A stretch of 64,000 bases of DNA from Paractinoplanes bogorensis. GTDB lineage: Bacteria > Actinomycetota > Actinomycetes > Mycobacteriales > Micromonosporaceae. A program made the position numbers and the translations under genes. The stretch spans positions 1 to 64,000 of the forward strand of contig NZ_JAHKKG010000014.1 in the NCBI RefSeq assembly GCF_018829635.1. The letters run 5' to 3'. Below, piece after piece: positions 8,156-15,624 of the stretch; the first letter of the stretch is position 1; every line of letters begins with the position of its first letter. The notes under the pieces were generated by a model. That model did not search any database. It was given only the letters and a program-made list of their open reading frames with translations, and was not told the DNA's origin.

Positions 8156-8712
8156 CGGGCCTGGCCGGGATAGCTCAGGAACACCGTCTCACCCTTGCCT
8201 TGAAGACGAGAATCGCCCTGGAGGTGGATGTCGAAGAGCAGCCCGCGCTCCTCGCGCGTGGTGATCAGCGTAGCCCGCAACTCGGCGGAGAGCCCGTCGA
8301 GCAGCGCATCCGGTTCGTCGCCGGGCAGATAGGCGCGGGTGAACAGCCGGTCGGTCAGTCCGCGCGCGAACACGGTGACGGCGAAGAACGGACGCCGGCC
8401 GGGCTCGGTGGCGCCCGGGAGCAGGGTGGAGAACCAGTAGTGGCCGTCGCCGTCGGTCTGCGCGCGCCCCCAGCCGGTGAAGGTGAAGCCGTCGCGGTGG
8501 AACGAGCCGGTCCCGCGCGGGATCCGGCCGGTCGGATCGGCCTGCCAGAGTTCGATCACGGCGTCCGGAACTCCGGTTCCGTCGCCGTCGAGGACGCGCC
8601 CGTGGAGGCGTACGGCATCGGGGTGGGAAGCCGGGACCAGCAGGTTGCCGCCGTCGAAGGGCAGGCCGAGGTGGAAGAACGGGCCGACGGTCTGGCCCGG
8701 CGCGAAGCTCAC
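8152..8712 (-). CDS. pcaG: Protocatechuate 3,4-dioxygenase alpha subunit
   Basis: A 186-residue alpha subunit of the intradiol dioxygenase that opens the protocatechuate ring between the two hydroxyl groups. It begins VSFAPGQTVGPFFHLGL, the usual PcaG start, and carries the dioxygenase C-fold blocks VIELWQADPTGRI and GHYWFSTLLPGA. It lacks the full set of iron ligands, which in this enzyme come from the beta subunit. The GTG start (8710-8712) overlaps the pcaH stop as GTGA, and its own stop overlaps the pcaB start the same way. Confidence 0.93.
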   Translation of the reverse strand: MSFAPGQTVGPFFHLGLPFDGGNLLVPASHPDAVRLHGRVLDGDGTGVPDAVIELWQADPTGRIPRGTGSFHRDGFTFTGWGRAQTDGDGHYWFSTLLPGATEPGRRPFFAVTVFARGLTDRLFTRAYLPGDEPDALLDGLSAELRATLITTREERGLLFDIHLQGDSRLQGKGETVFLSYPGQAR

Positions 8713-9434
8713 TGCTCCTCCAGGGGGGTCCGGTGGGTGCCGCTCAGGACGATGTCCCACCGGTAGCCGAGGCTGTACTCCGGTTTCGTCAGCTCGTGGT
8801 CGTAGGTCGCGACCAGGAGCGAGCGGGCCTTGGCGTCGGTGATCGACTGGTAGATCGGGTCGAGGTCGAACAGCGGGTCGCCCGGGAAGTACATCTGGGT
8901 GACCAGACGCTGGGTGAAATCGGTGCCGAACAGCGAGAAGTGGATGTGGGCGGGCCGCCAGGCGTTGACGTGATTGCGCCACGGGTAGGCGCCCGGCTTG
9001 ATCGTCTGGAACGAGTAGACCCCGTCGGCGTCGGTCAGGCAGCGACCCGCGCCCACGAAATTAGGGTCGTGCGGGGCCGGATGCTGGTCGCGCTGATGCC
9101 AGTACCGGCCGGACGCGTTGGCCTGCCAGATCTCGACGAGCTGGTGCCGCACCGGGCGGCCCTCGCCGTCGGTGATCCGGCCGGTGACCACCATCCGCTC
9201 CCCCAGCGGCTCGCCCGAGCGCTGGATGGTCAGGTCGGCCTCGGTGGCGGCGACGTCGGCCGAACCGAAGCAGGGCGCCCACAGCTCGACGCCCTCGGGG
9301 TCGACCACCAGCCGGTCGCGGGTCGGGTGCCGGAGCACGCTGCTGCGGTAGGGCGGATAGTTCAGGCGCGGCTGCGGCCCCCCGCTCCCCCGTAGCTCCT
9401 CGATCTCGCGATTGATCTCCGCCTGGGTCGTCAC
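8709..9434 (-). CDS. pcaH: Protocatechuate 3,4-dioxygenase beta subunit
   Basis: A 241-residue catalytic subunit. The four Fe(III) ligands are all visible: Tyr111 (GRYWHQ), Tyr150 (GAYPWR), and His163 and His165 (RPAHIHF). Their spacing (39, 13 and 2 residues) equals that of the Pseudomonas enzyme (Tyr408, Tyr447, His460, His462). It is the first gene of the pca operon, starting with GTG at 9432-9434. Order on the minus strand is pcaH-G-B-L-I-J, all overlapping or within 25 bases, so one transcript is likely. Confidence 0.95.
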   Translation of the reverse strand: MTTQAEINREIEELRGSGGPQPRLNYPPYRSSVLRHPTRDRLVVDPEGVELWAPCFGSADVAATEADLTIQRSGEPLGERMVVTGRITDGEGRPVRHQLVEIWQANASGRYWHQRDQHPAPHDPNFVGAGRCLTDADGVYSFQTIKPGAYPWRNHVNAWRPAHIHFSLFGTDFTQRLVTQMYFPGDPLFDLDPIYQSITDAKARSLLVATYDHELTKPEYSLGYRWDIVLSGTHRTPLEEQ

Positions 9435-9502
9435 CTGGCCGACGCTAGTCGAGGTCCCGTTCGGGCGACGAGGCTAGGCTTCCGTCCAGCGGAAGGAATG
9501 TG
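9435..9502. promoter_or_regulatory. Divergent pca operon / regulator control region
   Basis: Only 68 bases separate pcaH from the divergent IclR gene, so both promoters and any operator must lie here or inside the genes. An inverted repeat CTTCCG-5-CGGAAG spans 9479-9495 and covers the ribosome binding site of the regulator. A looser one, GTCG...CGAC, spans 9448-9470. Either could bind the regulator; this is inference from position. Confidence 0.45.
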
Positions 9503-10249
9503 ATGGCTGCGAGCGTGACGTCCCGGGCCCTCGCCGTGCTCGGCGCCTTCGACCCGGACCATCGAAGCCTGTCGCTGAGCGAGATCGGGCGGCGGGCCGG
9601 ATTGCCCCTGGCCACCGCGCACCGGCTGGTCGGCGAACTGCACGCGTGGGGCGCGCTGGCCCGGCGGCCGTCGGGCGAATACGTGATCGGGCGGCGGATG
9701 TGGGACCTCGGGCTGCTCGCGCCGGTGCAGTCCGGGTTGCGCGAGGCGGCTTCGCCGTTCCTGTACGACCTGTACGGCGCGACACTGGCCACCGTGCACC
9801 TCGCTGTGCGGGACGGGTGCGAGGCGCTCTACGTCGACCGGCTGTCCGGCCACGAGTCGGTGCCGGTGGTCAGCACGATCGGGTCGCGGCTCCCGCTGCA
9901 CGCCACCGGGGTGGGCAAGGTGCTGCTGGCGTACGCGCCGGACGAGGTGCGGCAGGAGGCGTTCGGACGGCTGGTGCGGGTCACGCCGTACACGGTCACG
10001 CAGCCGGCCCGGCTCGCCGAGCAACTCCGCAAGGTCCGCATCGACGGGTTCGCCACCACGGCCGAGGAGATGAGCGCGGGGGCAAGTTCAATAGCGGTTC
10101 CCGTACGCGGTAAAGGCGACGACGTCGTGGCGGCGCTCGGCATCGTGGTGGCCGATCTGCGCCGCGAACAGGCCCGGCTGGTGGCCGCCCTGCGGGTGGC
10201 GTCGAGCGGGATCAGCCGGACGCTGGGCTTGTCCTCCAGCGGCGACTGA
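9503..10249 (+). CDS. IclR-family regulator of the pca operon
   Basis: A 248-residue DNA-binding regulator. The winged helix-turn-helix is at about residues 5-65 (LSLSEIGRRAGLPLATAHRL), followed by the IclR effector domain with LPLHATGVGKVLLAY. The ATG at 9503 is chosen over the adjacent GTG at 9500 because GGAAGGA ends five bases before it. Divergence from pcaH and the pobA gene right downstream suggest that it senses protocatechuate or a pathway intermediate and controls both. Activator or repressor cannot be told. Confidence 0.85.
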   Translation: MAASVTSRALAVLGAFDPDHRSLSLSEIGRRAGLPLATAHRLVGELHAWGALARRPSGEYVIGRRMWDLGLLAPVQSGLREAASPFLYDLYGATLATVHLAVRDGCEALYVDRLSGHESVPVVSTIGSRLPLHATGVGKVLLAYAPDEVRQEAFGRLVRVTPYTVTQPARLAEQLRKVRIDGFATTAEEMSAGASSIAVPVRGKGDDVVAALGIVVADLRREQARLVAALRVASSGISRTLGLSSSGD

Positions 10250-10264
10250 CGTTGGCTGGAGGCC

Positions 10265-11416
10265 ATGCGCACCCAGGTCGCCATCATCGGCGCCGGCCCG
10301 GCCGGTCTGCTCCTCGCCCATCTGCTGCACCGCGGCGGCGTCGACGCGGTGGTGATCGAGACACGGTCGCAGGAGTACGTGGCGGCGCGGATCCGGGCCG
10401 GAATTCTGGAGAGCTCGAGCGTCGACCTGCTCACGTCGGCCGGCCTGGGCGACCGGATCCGCCGGGAGGGGCACGAGCATCGGGGCATCTATCTGCAGAC
10501 GCCGGACGGGCGGCACCACCTCGACTTCGTCGACCTGACCGGGCGCAGTGTCTGGGTCTACGGGCAGACCGAGGTGCAGAAGGATCTCGTCGCGGCGGGC
10601 ACCGCCCAGGTTTTTTACGGGGCGGCGTCGGTGGCGTTGCACTCGCTCTCGTCGCGCCCGTTCGTCACTTTTACCGATTCGTCCGGTTCTGACCAGCGGC
10701 TCGACGCGGACGTGATCGCCGGGTGCGACGGGTCGTTCGGGCCGTCCCGGTCGTTCTTCGATTCTTCTGTGGAGCGGGTGTATCCGTACTCGTGGCTCGG
10801 GATCCTGGCCGACGTGGCGCCCTCGACCGACGAGCTGATCTACGCGTGGCATCCGGACGGGTTCGCGCTGCACTCGATGCGGTCGGACACGGTCAGCCGG
10901 CTCTATCTGCAGGTGCCGAACGGGACCGACCCGGCCGGCTGGTCCGACGACCGGATCTGGAGCGCGCTGGCGACCCGGCTCGGCGACGGGCAGGACGGCT
11001 GGAAGCTGACGCCCGGGCCGATCACCGACAAGAGCGTGCTGCCGATGCGCAGCTATGTGCAGACCCCGATGCGGCGGGGGCGGCTGTTCGTGGCGGGCGA
11101 CGCGGCGCACATCGTGCCGCCGACCGGGGCCAAGGGGCTGAATCTGGCCATCGCCGACGTGGCGCTGCTGAGCCGGGCGCTGGTCGCGCTGCTCGTCGAG
11201 GGAGATTCGCGCCGGGCCGACTCGTACTCGGACGACGCGCTGCGGCGGGTGTGGCGGTGCACGCATTTCTCGTGGTGGATGACGACGATGCTGCATGCGA
11301 GCGGGGACCCGTTCGACGAGCAGCTGCAGCTGTCGCAACTGCGCTGGGTGACGTCGAGTGCGGCCGGGGCGGCGGGGCTGGCCGAGAACTACGCGGGGCT
11401 GCCGATCGGGTTCTGA
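10265..11416 (+). CDS. pobA: 4-hydroxybenzoate 3-monooxygenase
   Basis: A 383-residue class A flavoprotein monooxygenase that hydroxylates 4-hydroxybenzoate to protocatechuate, the substrate of PcaGH. FAD motifs are GAGPAG (residues 9-14), the DG motif AGCDGSFGPSR and GRLFVAGDAAHIVPPTGAKG. RIRAGILESSSVDLL is typical of PobA. The length is close to that of characterised PobA proteins (about 390). It follows the IclR gene by 15 bases and is probably cotranscribed. GGAGG lies unusually close (two bases) to the ATG. Confidence 0.93.
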   Translation: MRTQVAIIGAGPAGLLLAHLLHRGGVDAVVIETRSQEYVAARIRAGILESSSVDLLTSAGLGDRIRREGHEHRGIYLQTPDGRHHLDFVDLTGRSVWVYGQTEVQKDLVAAGTAQVFYGAASVALHSLSSRPFVTFTDSSGSDQRLDADVIAGCDGSFGPSRSFFDSSVERVYPYSWLGILADVAPSTDELIYAWHPDGFALHSMRSDTVSRLYLQVPNGTDPAGWSDDRIWSALATRLGDGQDGWKLTPGPITDKSVLPMRSYVQTPMRRGRLFVAGDAAHIVPPTGAKGLNLAIADVALLSRALVALLVEGDSRRADSYSDDALRRVWRCTHFSWWMTTMLHASGDPFDEQLQLSQLRWVTSSAAGAAGLAENYAGLPIGF

Positions 11417-11537
11417 CAAATGCACAGATGAAGATATGCGCAGGTCACGGCCGATGGAATTCACCCGCGTCGGGTAGTGGTGCCCGGCGGCGGGGCGGGT
11501 AAGTTGGGGCGCGCCCGCACCCGCATTGGAGTGACCT

Positions 11538-12530
11538 TTGACCGCCCCGGCTCCCGCTCCTCCGAAACCCGAGACGCCGGAGCGCAGGATCGGGTCGCTC
11601 GAGGTGCTGGCGGCGCTGCTGGTGCTGCTGGTGGTGTTCCGCGGGCCGCTGTCCTCGCTGGTGTCCGGGCCGGCGCTGCAGACGTGGACGACCGTGTTCG
11701 TCTCGGTGCTCGTCCAGGCCGCTCCGTTCCTGGTTTTCGGCGTGGCGTTGTCGGCCGTGATCGCCGTCTACGTGCCCCGGTCGTTCTGGGCCAGGGCCCT
11801 GCCCAGCCACCCCGCGCTGGCCGTGCCGACGGCTGGGCTGGCCGGTGTCGTGCTGCCCGGCTGCGAGTGCGGCAGCGTGCCGATCGCCGGGTCGCTGATC
11901 CGGCGCGGGGTCACGCCCGCCGCCGCGCTGGCCTTCCTGCTGGCCGCGCCCGCGATCAACCCGATCGTGCTGACCGCGACGGTGATCGCCTTCCCCGGCC
12001 GGCCCGAGATGGCGGTCGCCCGCGGGGTGGCCAGCCTGGCCGTGGCCGTGCTGATCGGCTGGCTGTGGCTGCGCCTCGGCAAGACCGAGTGGATCCGGCT
12101 GCCGCACCGGCCCGAGCTGGACGACCTGTCGCGGGCGCGCGCGTTCTGGGCCGCCTGCCGGCACGACGTCCTGCACGCGGGCGGCTTCCTGGTCATCGGC
12201 GCGGCCGCCGCGGCCACGATCAACGTGGTGGTGCCGGAATCCTGGCTGACCGGCCTGGCCGCCAACGAACTGCTGTCGATCCTCGCGCTCGCCGTGCTCG
12301 CCGTCCTGCTGTCCATCTGCAGTGAGGCCGACGCCTTCGTGGCCGCCTCGCTCAGCCAGTTCTCGCTCACGTCCCGGTTGGTGTTCCTGGTGGTGGGTCC
12401 GATGGTCGACCTCAAACTGATCTCGATGCAGACCGGCGTGTTCGGCCGCCGGTTCGCGTCCCGGTTCGCGCCGGCCACGTTCGTCATGGCGATCCTGGTC
12501 GCCACCGTCACCGGGGCGGTGCTGCTGTGA
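11538..12530 (+). CDS. UPF0718-family membrane permease
   Basis: A 330-residue protein of the UPF0718/YraQ family (Permease, DUF318) with about eight membrane helices. The family motif LPGCECGSVPIAGSL, with its Cys-x-Cys, lies about a third of the way in, and a second conserved block LLSICSEADAFVAASL follows. The start is TTG at 11538, supported by GGAG seven to eight bases upstream. These permeases occur with a TIGR03943 partner, as here; transport of a metal or oxyanion has been proposed for the group. A loose palindrome with TGCACA and TGCGCA arms at 11422-11444 lies upstream, but no zinc-regulator box was recognised. Confidence 0.82.
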   Translation: MTAPAPAPPKPETPERRIGSLEVLAALLVLLVVFRGPLSSLVSGPALQTWTTVFVSVLVQAAPFLVFGVALSAVIAVYVPRSFWARALPSHPALAVPTAGLAGVVLPGCECGSVPIAGSLIRRGVTPAAALAFLLAAPAINPIVLTATVIAFPGRPEMAVARGVASLAVAVLIGWLWLRLGKTEWIRLPHRPELDDLSRARAFWAACRHDVLHAGGFLVIGAAAAATINVVVPESWLTGLAANELLSILALAVLAVLLSICSEADAFVAASLSQFSLTSRLVFLVVGPMVDLKLISMQTGVFGRRFASRFAPATFVMAILVATVTGAVLL

Positions 12531-13240
12531 ACCGGCTGACCCAGGGCGTGGTGCTGCTGCTGTTCGGGGGCGCGATCCTGCGGGCCTCGATGACCGACCT
12601 CTACCTGCGTTACGTCAAGGAGGGGCTGCGGCCGTTCCTGATCGCGACCGGGGTGCTGCTGGTCGCGGCGGCCGTCATGACGATCTGGTACTCGTTCCGC
12701 GCTGCCACTACTCATGCTGACGACGACCAGGGCCACGATCATCACGGGCCCGGTGTCGGCTGGCTGCTCATCCTGCCCGTGCTGGGACTGCTGCTGGTGG
12801 CGCCGCCGGCCCTGGGGTCGTACGCGGCCAACCAGGCGGGCAGCGTCGTGGTGGCGGCCGGCGACTCGAACTATCCGCCGCTGCCCGAGGGCGACCCGGT
12901 CGAACTGTCCATCCTCGACTACGCGTCCCGGGCCCTCTTCGATGCGGGCAAGAGCCTCGAGGGTCGCGACCTGCGGCTGACCGGCTTCATCACCACGGCC
13001 CCGGACGGCTCGCCGATGCTGGCCCGGATCGTGCTGTCCTGCTGCGCCGCCGACGGCCGGCCGATCAAGCTCGGGATGACCGGCCGCCCGCCGGTCGACG
13101 TGCCCGCCGACACCTGGATCGAGGTCACCGGGGTCTACTCGGCCCAGACGTCCAAAGACCCGGTGAACAACGTCGACGTGGCCTTCATCGAGGTGAAGAC
13201 CTGGCAGGAAGTCGCCCAGCCCAAGCAGCCGTACGCGTGA
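12527..13240 (+). CDS. TIGR03943-family permease partner
   Basis: A 237-residue protein with N-terminal membrane helices (about 5-25 and 37-58), a His/Asp-rich loop (HADDDQGHDHH), a third helix (about 76-95) and an outward C-terminal domain. That domain carries the family-defining vicinal cysteines in VLSCCAADG. TIGR03943 proteins are the second component of UPF0718 permeases. The GTG start overlaps the permease stop by four bases. The His/Asp cluster and the Cys pair suggest metal handling; no substrate is proven. Confidence 0.8.
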   Translation: MNRLTQGVVLLLFGGAILRASMTDLYLRYVKEGLRPFLIATGVLLVAAAVMTIWYSFRAATTHADDDQGHDHHGPGVGWLLILPVLGLLLVAPPALGSYAANQAGSVVVAAGDSNYPPLPEGDPVELSILDYASRALFDAGKSLEGRDLRLTGFITTAPDGSPMLARIVLSCCAADGRPIKLGMTGRPPVDVPADTWIEVTGVYSAQTSKDPVNNVDVAFIEVKTWQEVAQPKQPYA

Positions 13241-14319
13241 CGGCCGTTCGCCGGTCGGCGGTCGCGGCCCTGGTGGTGGCCCTGGGTGCGGGCGGGGCGC
13301 TGCTCGCGGGTCGTCCGGGTGGCTCTCCGCAGCCGGCCCCGCCCGCACGGGCCGCCGCGACGACCGCGTGGCCGGGCGCGTCGCGGTCCGACATGCCGGC
13401 CGGACTCAAGGACGGGCCGCTGTTCACGCCGGTGCTGTTCCTGGACGCGACGACCGCGCTCGGCACGGCGCCGACGCCGGCGGGCGCCGAGTCACGGCTG
13501 CTGATCCGGACCGGCGACCGGATCCGCGAACTGCGCCGGCTGCCGCTCGACGACAACCCGCAGTTCGAGGCGTTCACGGCGAGTGGCGACCAGATCTTCT
13601 GGGCCGAGTCGACGACGGCGTCCCCGGGCGTACGGCTGTGGACCGCGGATCGGGCGGGCGGGCCGGCCCGGCAGCTGACTGCCGACACCGGGAACGCGGT
13701 GTTCTACGGCAACCAGTACGACCTGTCGGTGGCCGACGGGCAGGTGCACTGGACCGCGGCGCCCACCTCGTCGGCCGACTCGACCCAGGTGCGGTCGATT
13801 TCGGTGGGCGGGGGCAAGGTTTCCGTACGGACGGAACCCGGTCAATGGTCGATGTCGGCCTGGCCGTGGCTCGTCGACGACGGCAGCAGCTCGGGTGAGC
13901 CGCGCCTGCGCAACGTGGCCACGGCCCGGGACACGCCGATCACGAGCACGGGCGTCGAGCAGCTGACCTGTTCGCCGGTGTGGTGCCGGGCAATGGTGCT
14001 GGGTGACGGCGCCCTGGCCCGCATCGACATCGTCCACCCGGACGGCACCGGCCGCCGCAGGATCGCGGGCTCGGCGGCCCAGGCCGCGGTGACCGACGTG
14101 GCGATCCTGGACCGCTTCGAGATCCTGGCCGAGGCCGGGCCCGGCACCGACCTGACCGGCCAGGCCGGGCTGGTCGTCTACGACATCGCGACCAGCCGCA
14201 CGGTCGACGTCGCCACGGACGCCGACGGGGCCTTCACCCGCAACGGCATGCTGTGGTGGTCGACCACCACGGGCGACGAGGAGATCACCTGGCACGCACT
14301 CGACCTGCGGACGGTCTGA
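13237..14319 (+). CDS. Exported protein with a likely beta-propeller fold
   Basis: A 360-residue protein of no recognised family. It has an N-terminal signal-like helix (about residues 7-25) after two Arg, then repeated strand-rich units with Trp/Asp-Gly turns (for example IFWAE, VHWTAAP, MLWWSTTTG). This looks like a TolB/WD-type propeller by texture only. A Cys pair in LTCSPVWCRA could form a disulphide. The GTG start overlaps the preceding stop, so it is the third gene of a coupled operon and may assist that permease outside the cell. Confidence 0.65.
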   Translation: MTAVRRSAVAALVVALGAGGALLAGRPGGSPQPAPPARAAATTAWPGASRSDMPAGLKDGPLFTPVLFLDATTALGTAPTPAGAESRLLIRTGDRIRELRRLPLDDNPQFEAFTASGDQIFWAESTTASPGVRLWTADRAGGPARQLTADTGNAVFYGNQYDLSVADGQVHWTAAPTSSADSTQVRSISVGGGKVSVRTEPGQWSMSAWPWLVDDGSSSGEPRLRNVATARDTPITSTGVEQLTCSPVWCRAMVLGDGALARIDIVHPDGTGRRRIAGSAAQAAVTDVAILDRFEILAEAGPGTDLTGQAGLVVYDIATSRTVDVATDADGAFTRNGMLWWSTTTGDEEITWHALDLRTV

Positions 14320-14326
14320 TTCCCGT

Positions 14327-15070
14327 TCAGATGGTGAACCCGCCGTCGACGTTGATCGTGGCCCCGGTGACGTAACGAGCCTCCGGGCCGGCCAGGAAAG
14401 TGACGGCCGCGGCCACGTCGGCCGGCTCGGCATAGTGGCCGAGGGCGGTGAACCCCCGGATCACGTCGGCGTTGGGTCCGTCGGCCGGATTGGAGTCGGT
14501 GTCGGTCGGACCCGGGTTCACCAGGTTGACCGTGATGCCCCGGACGCCCAGTTCACGGCCGAGCGCCTTGGTCAGGCCGGTCATCGCGGACTTGCTCATC
14601 GCGTACAGGGAAAAGCCCGGGAAGACGGCCCGCTCGGCCATGTTGCTGCCGATGGTGACGATCCGCCCGCCCTCCGTCATGTGCCGCACCGCGGCCTGCG
14701 CGGCGATGAACGGCGCGCGCACGTTGATCGCGACGGTCTGGTCGAAGTCGGCCATGCCGAGCTGCTCGAACTCGCCCAGGAGGAAGGCGCCGGCGTTGTT
14801 GACCAGAACGTCCAGCCGGCCCAGCTCATCGGCGACCCGATCGACCGCGGCGACCACTGCGGTCGCGTCGGCGCTGTCCGCCCGGATGGCGATCGCCCGG
14901 CCACCGACGGCCTTGATCCGATCGACCACGTCGTCGGCCCGTGGCTGATCCTGCTGAAAGGTCAGGGCTACGTCGGCGCCCGCCTCGGCCAGGCGCAGGG
15001 CCACAGCCGCGCCGATGCCGCGGCTGCCTCCGGTGACGAGGGCTACTTTGCCGTCAAGGACTCTGTTCAT
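14327..15070 (-). CDS. SDR-family oxidoreductase
   Basis: A 247-residue classical short-chain dehydrogenase. It has the NAD(P) motif TGGSRGIG (about 13-20), the NNAG block, the catalytic Tyr/Lys in YAMSK with an upstream GSN, and the closing TGATINVDGGF. The ATG at 15068-15070 gives the standard SDR N-terminus; the frame upstream has no coding signal. 3-oxoacyl-ACP reductase or a sugar/glucose dehydrogenase are typical annotations for such proteins, but the substrate is unknown. It is convergent with the exported protein gene, seven bases away. Confidence 0.85.
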   Translation of the reverse strand: MNRVLDGKVALVTGGSRGIGAAVALRLAEAGADVALTFQQDQPRADDVVDRIKAVGGRAIAIRADSADATAVVAAVDRVADELGRLDVLVNNAGAFLLGEFEQLGMADFDQTVAINVRAPFIAAQAAVRHMTEGGRIVTIGSNMAERAVFPGFSLYAMSKSAMTGLTKALGRELGVRGITVNLVNPGPTDTDSNPADGPNADVIRGFTALGHYAEPADVAAAVTFLAGPEARYVTGATINVDGGFTI

Positions 15071-15205
15071 GACGGCCAGCCTGGTCGAAGCCGGTGCGGG
15101 CGTCTGGCGGTGATCGGACTTCGCGCTCGATCTCCCGTCGGGTCGACTCACCCAGGCCACGGCCGTGTGGGATGATCCGCGGCGTGATGTTCCGCAGAAG
15201 GGGCT

Positions 15206-15616
15206 GTGCCTCGTAGGACGCCTGGATCGATACGTCGTCGCCTGCCGGTCGCGCGGAACCCGTGGATCCGATATCGCGACATTCCTGGGTTGTCGGGCCG
15301 CGCCAACGCTGCTGTCCGTGATCTGGAGCGGCGGTTCTGGTTGCCCGGTGTGGTGGCCGTCGCGGCGAGCGTGTGGGGCGTTCACGTCCGCGGTGGCCGG
15401 CGGCGGTGGCAGCCCTGGGAAGAGGAATTCACCTGTCGCTGCTGCGGTGTGGGCTGGGCCCGGGCGCGCCTGGAAGAGGCGGTTGCGATGCTGCCCGGCG
15501 GCGCCGCCCGCGAACTCCGAGCCGTCGTCGACCGCCTGGATGACACGTTGCTGCGGCGCACCCACCATGATCCGCAGACGCCGGACGACGATCCCTGGTG
15601 GCTGCGCCGCTGTTGA
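15206..15616 (+). CDS. Conserved-looking small protein, unknown function
   Basis: A 136-residue soluble protein not assigned to a family. The first 20 residues are Arg-rich. A Trp-rich middle (WQPWEEEFTCRCCGVGW) holds three cysteines that might bind metal. It is followed by a predicted helix pair (RARLEEAVAML and AARELRAVVDRL). Residue composition is unlike that of GC-artefact frames. The GTG at 15206 follows GAAGGGG, a good ribosome binding site. It ends eight bases from the convergent helicase gene. Confidence 0.6.
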   Translation: MPRRTPGSIRRRLPVARNPWIRYRDIPGLSGRANAAVRDLERRFWLPGVVAVAASVWGVHVRGGRRRWQPWEEEFTCRCCGVGWARARLEEAVAMLPGGAARELRAVVDRLDDTLLRRTHHDPQTPDDDPWWLRRC

Positions 15617-15624
15617 GCGCGGTT

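Noticed and set aside
6551..8173. A 540-residue plus-strand frame rich in Gly/Ala/Asp repeats over pcaB
   Set aside because: It is the antisense of pcaB kept open by high GC and the 54-bp repeat; it lacks a family match and crosses the well-supported minus-strand operon.
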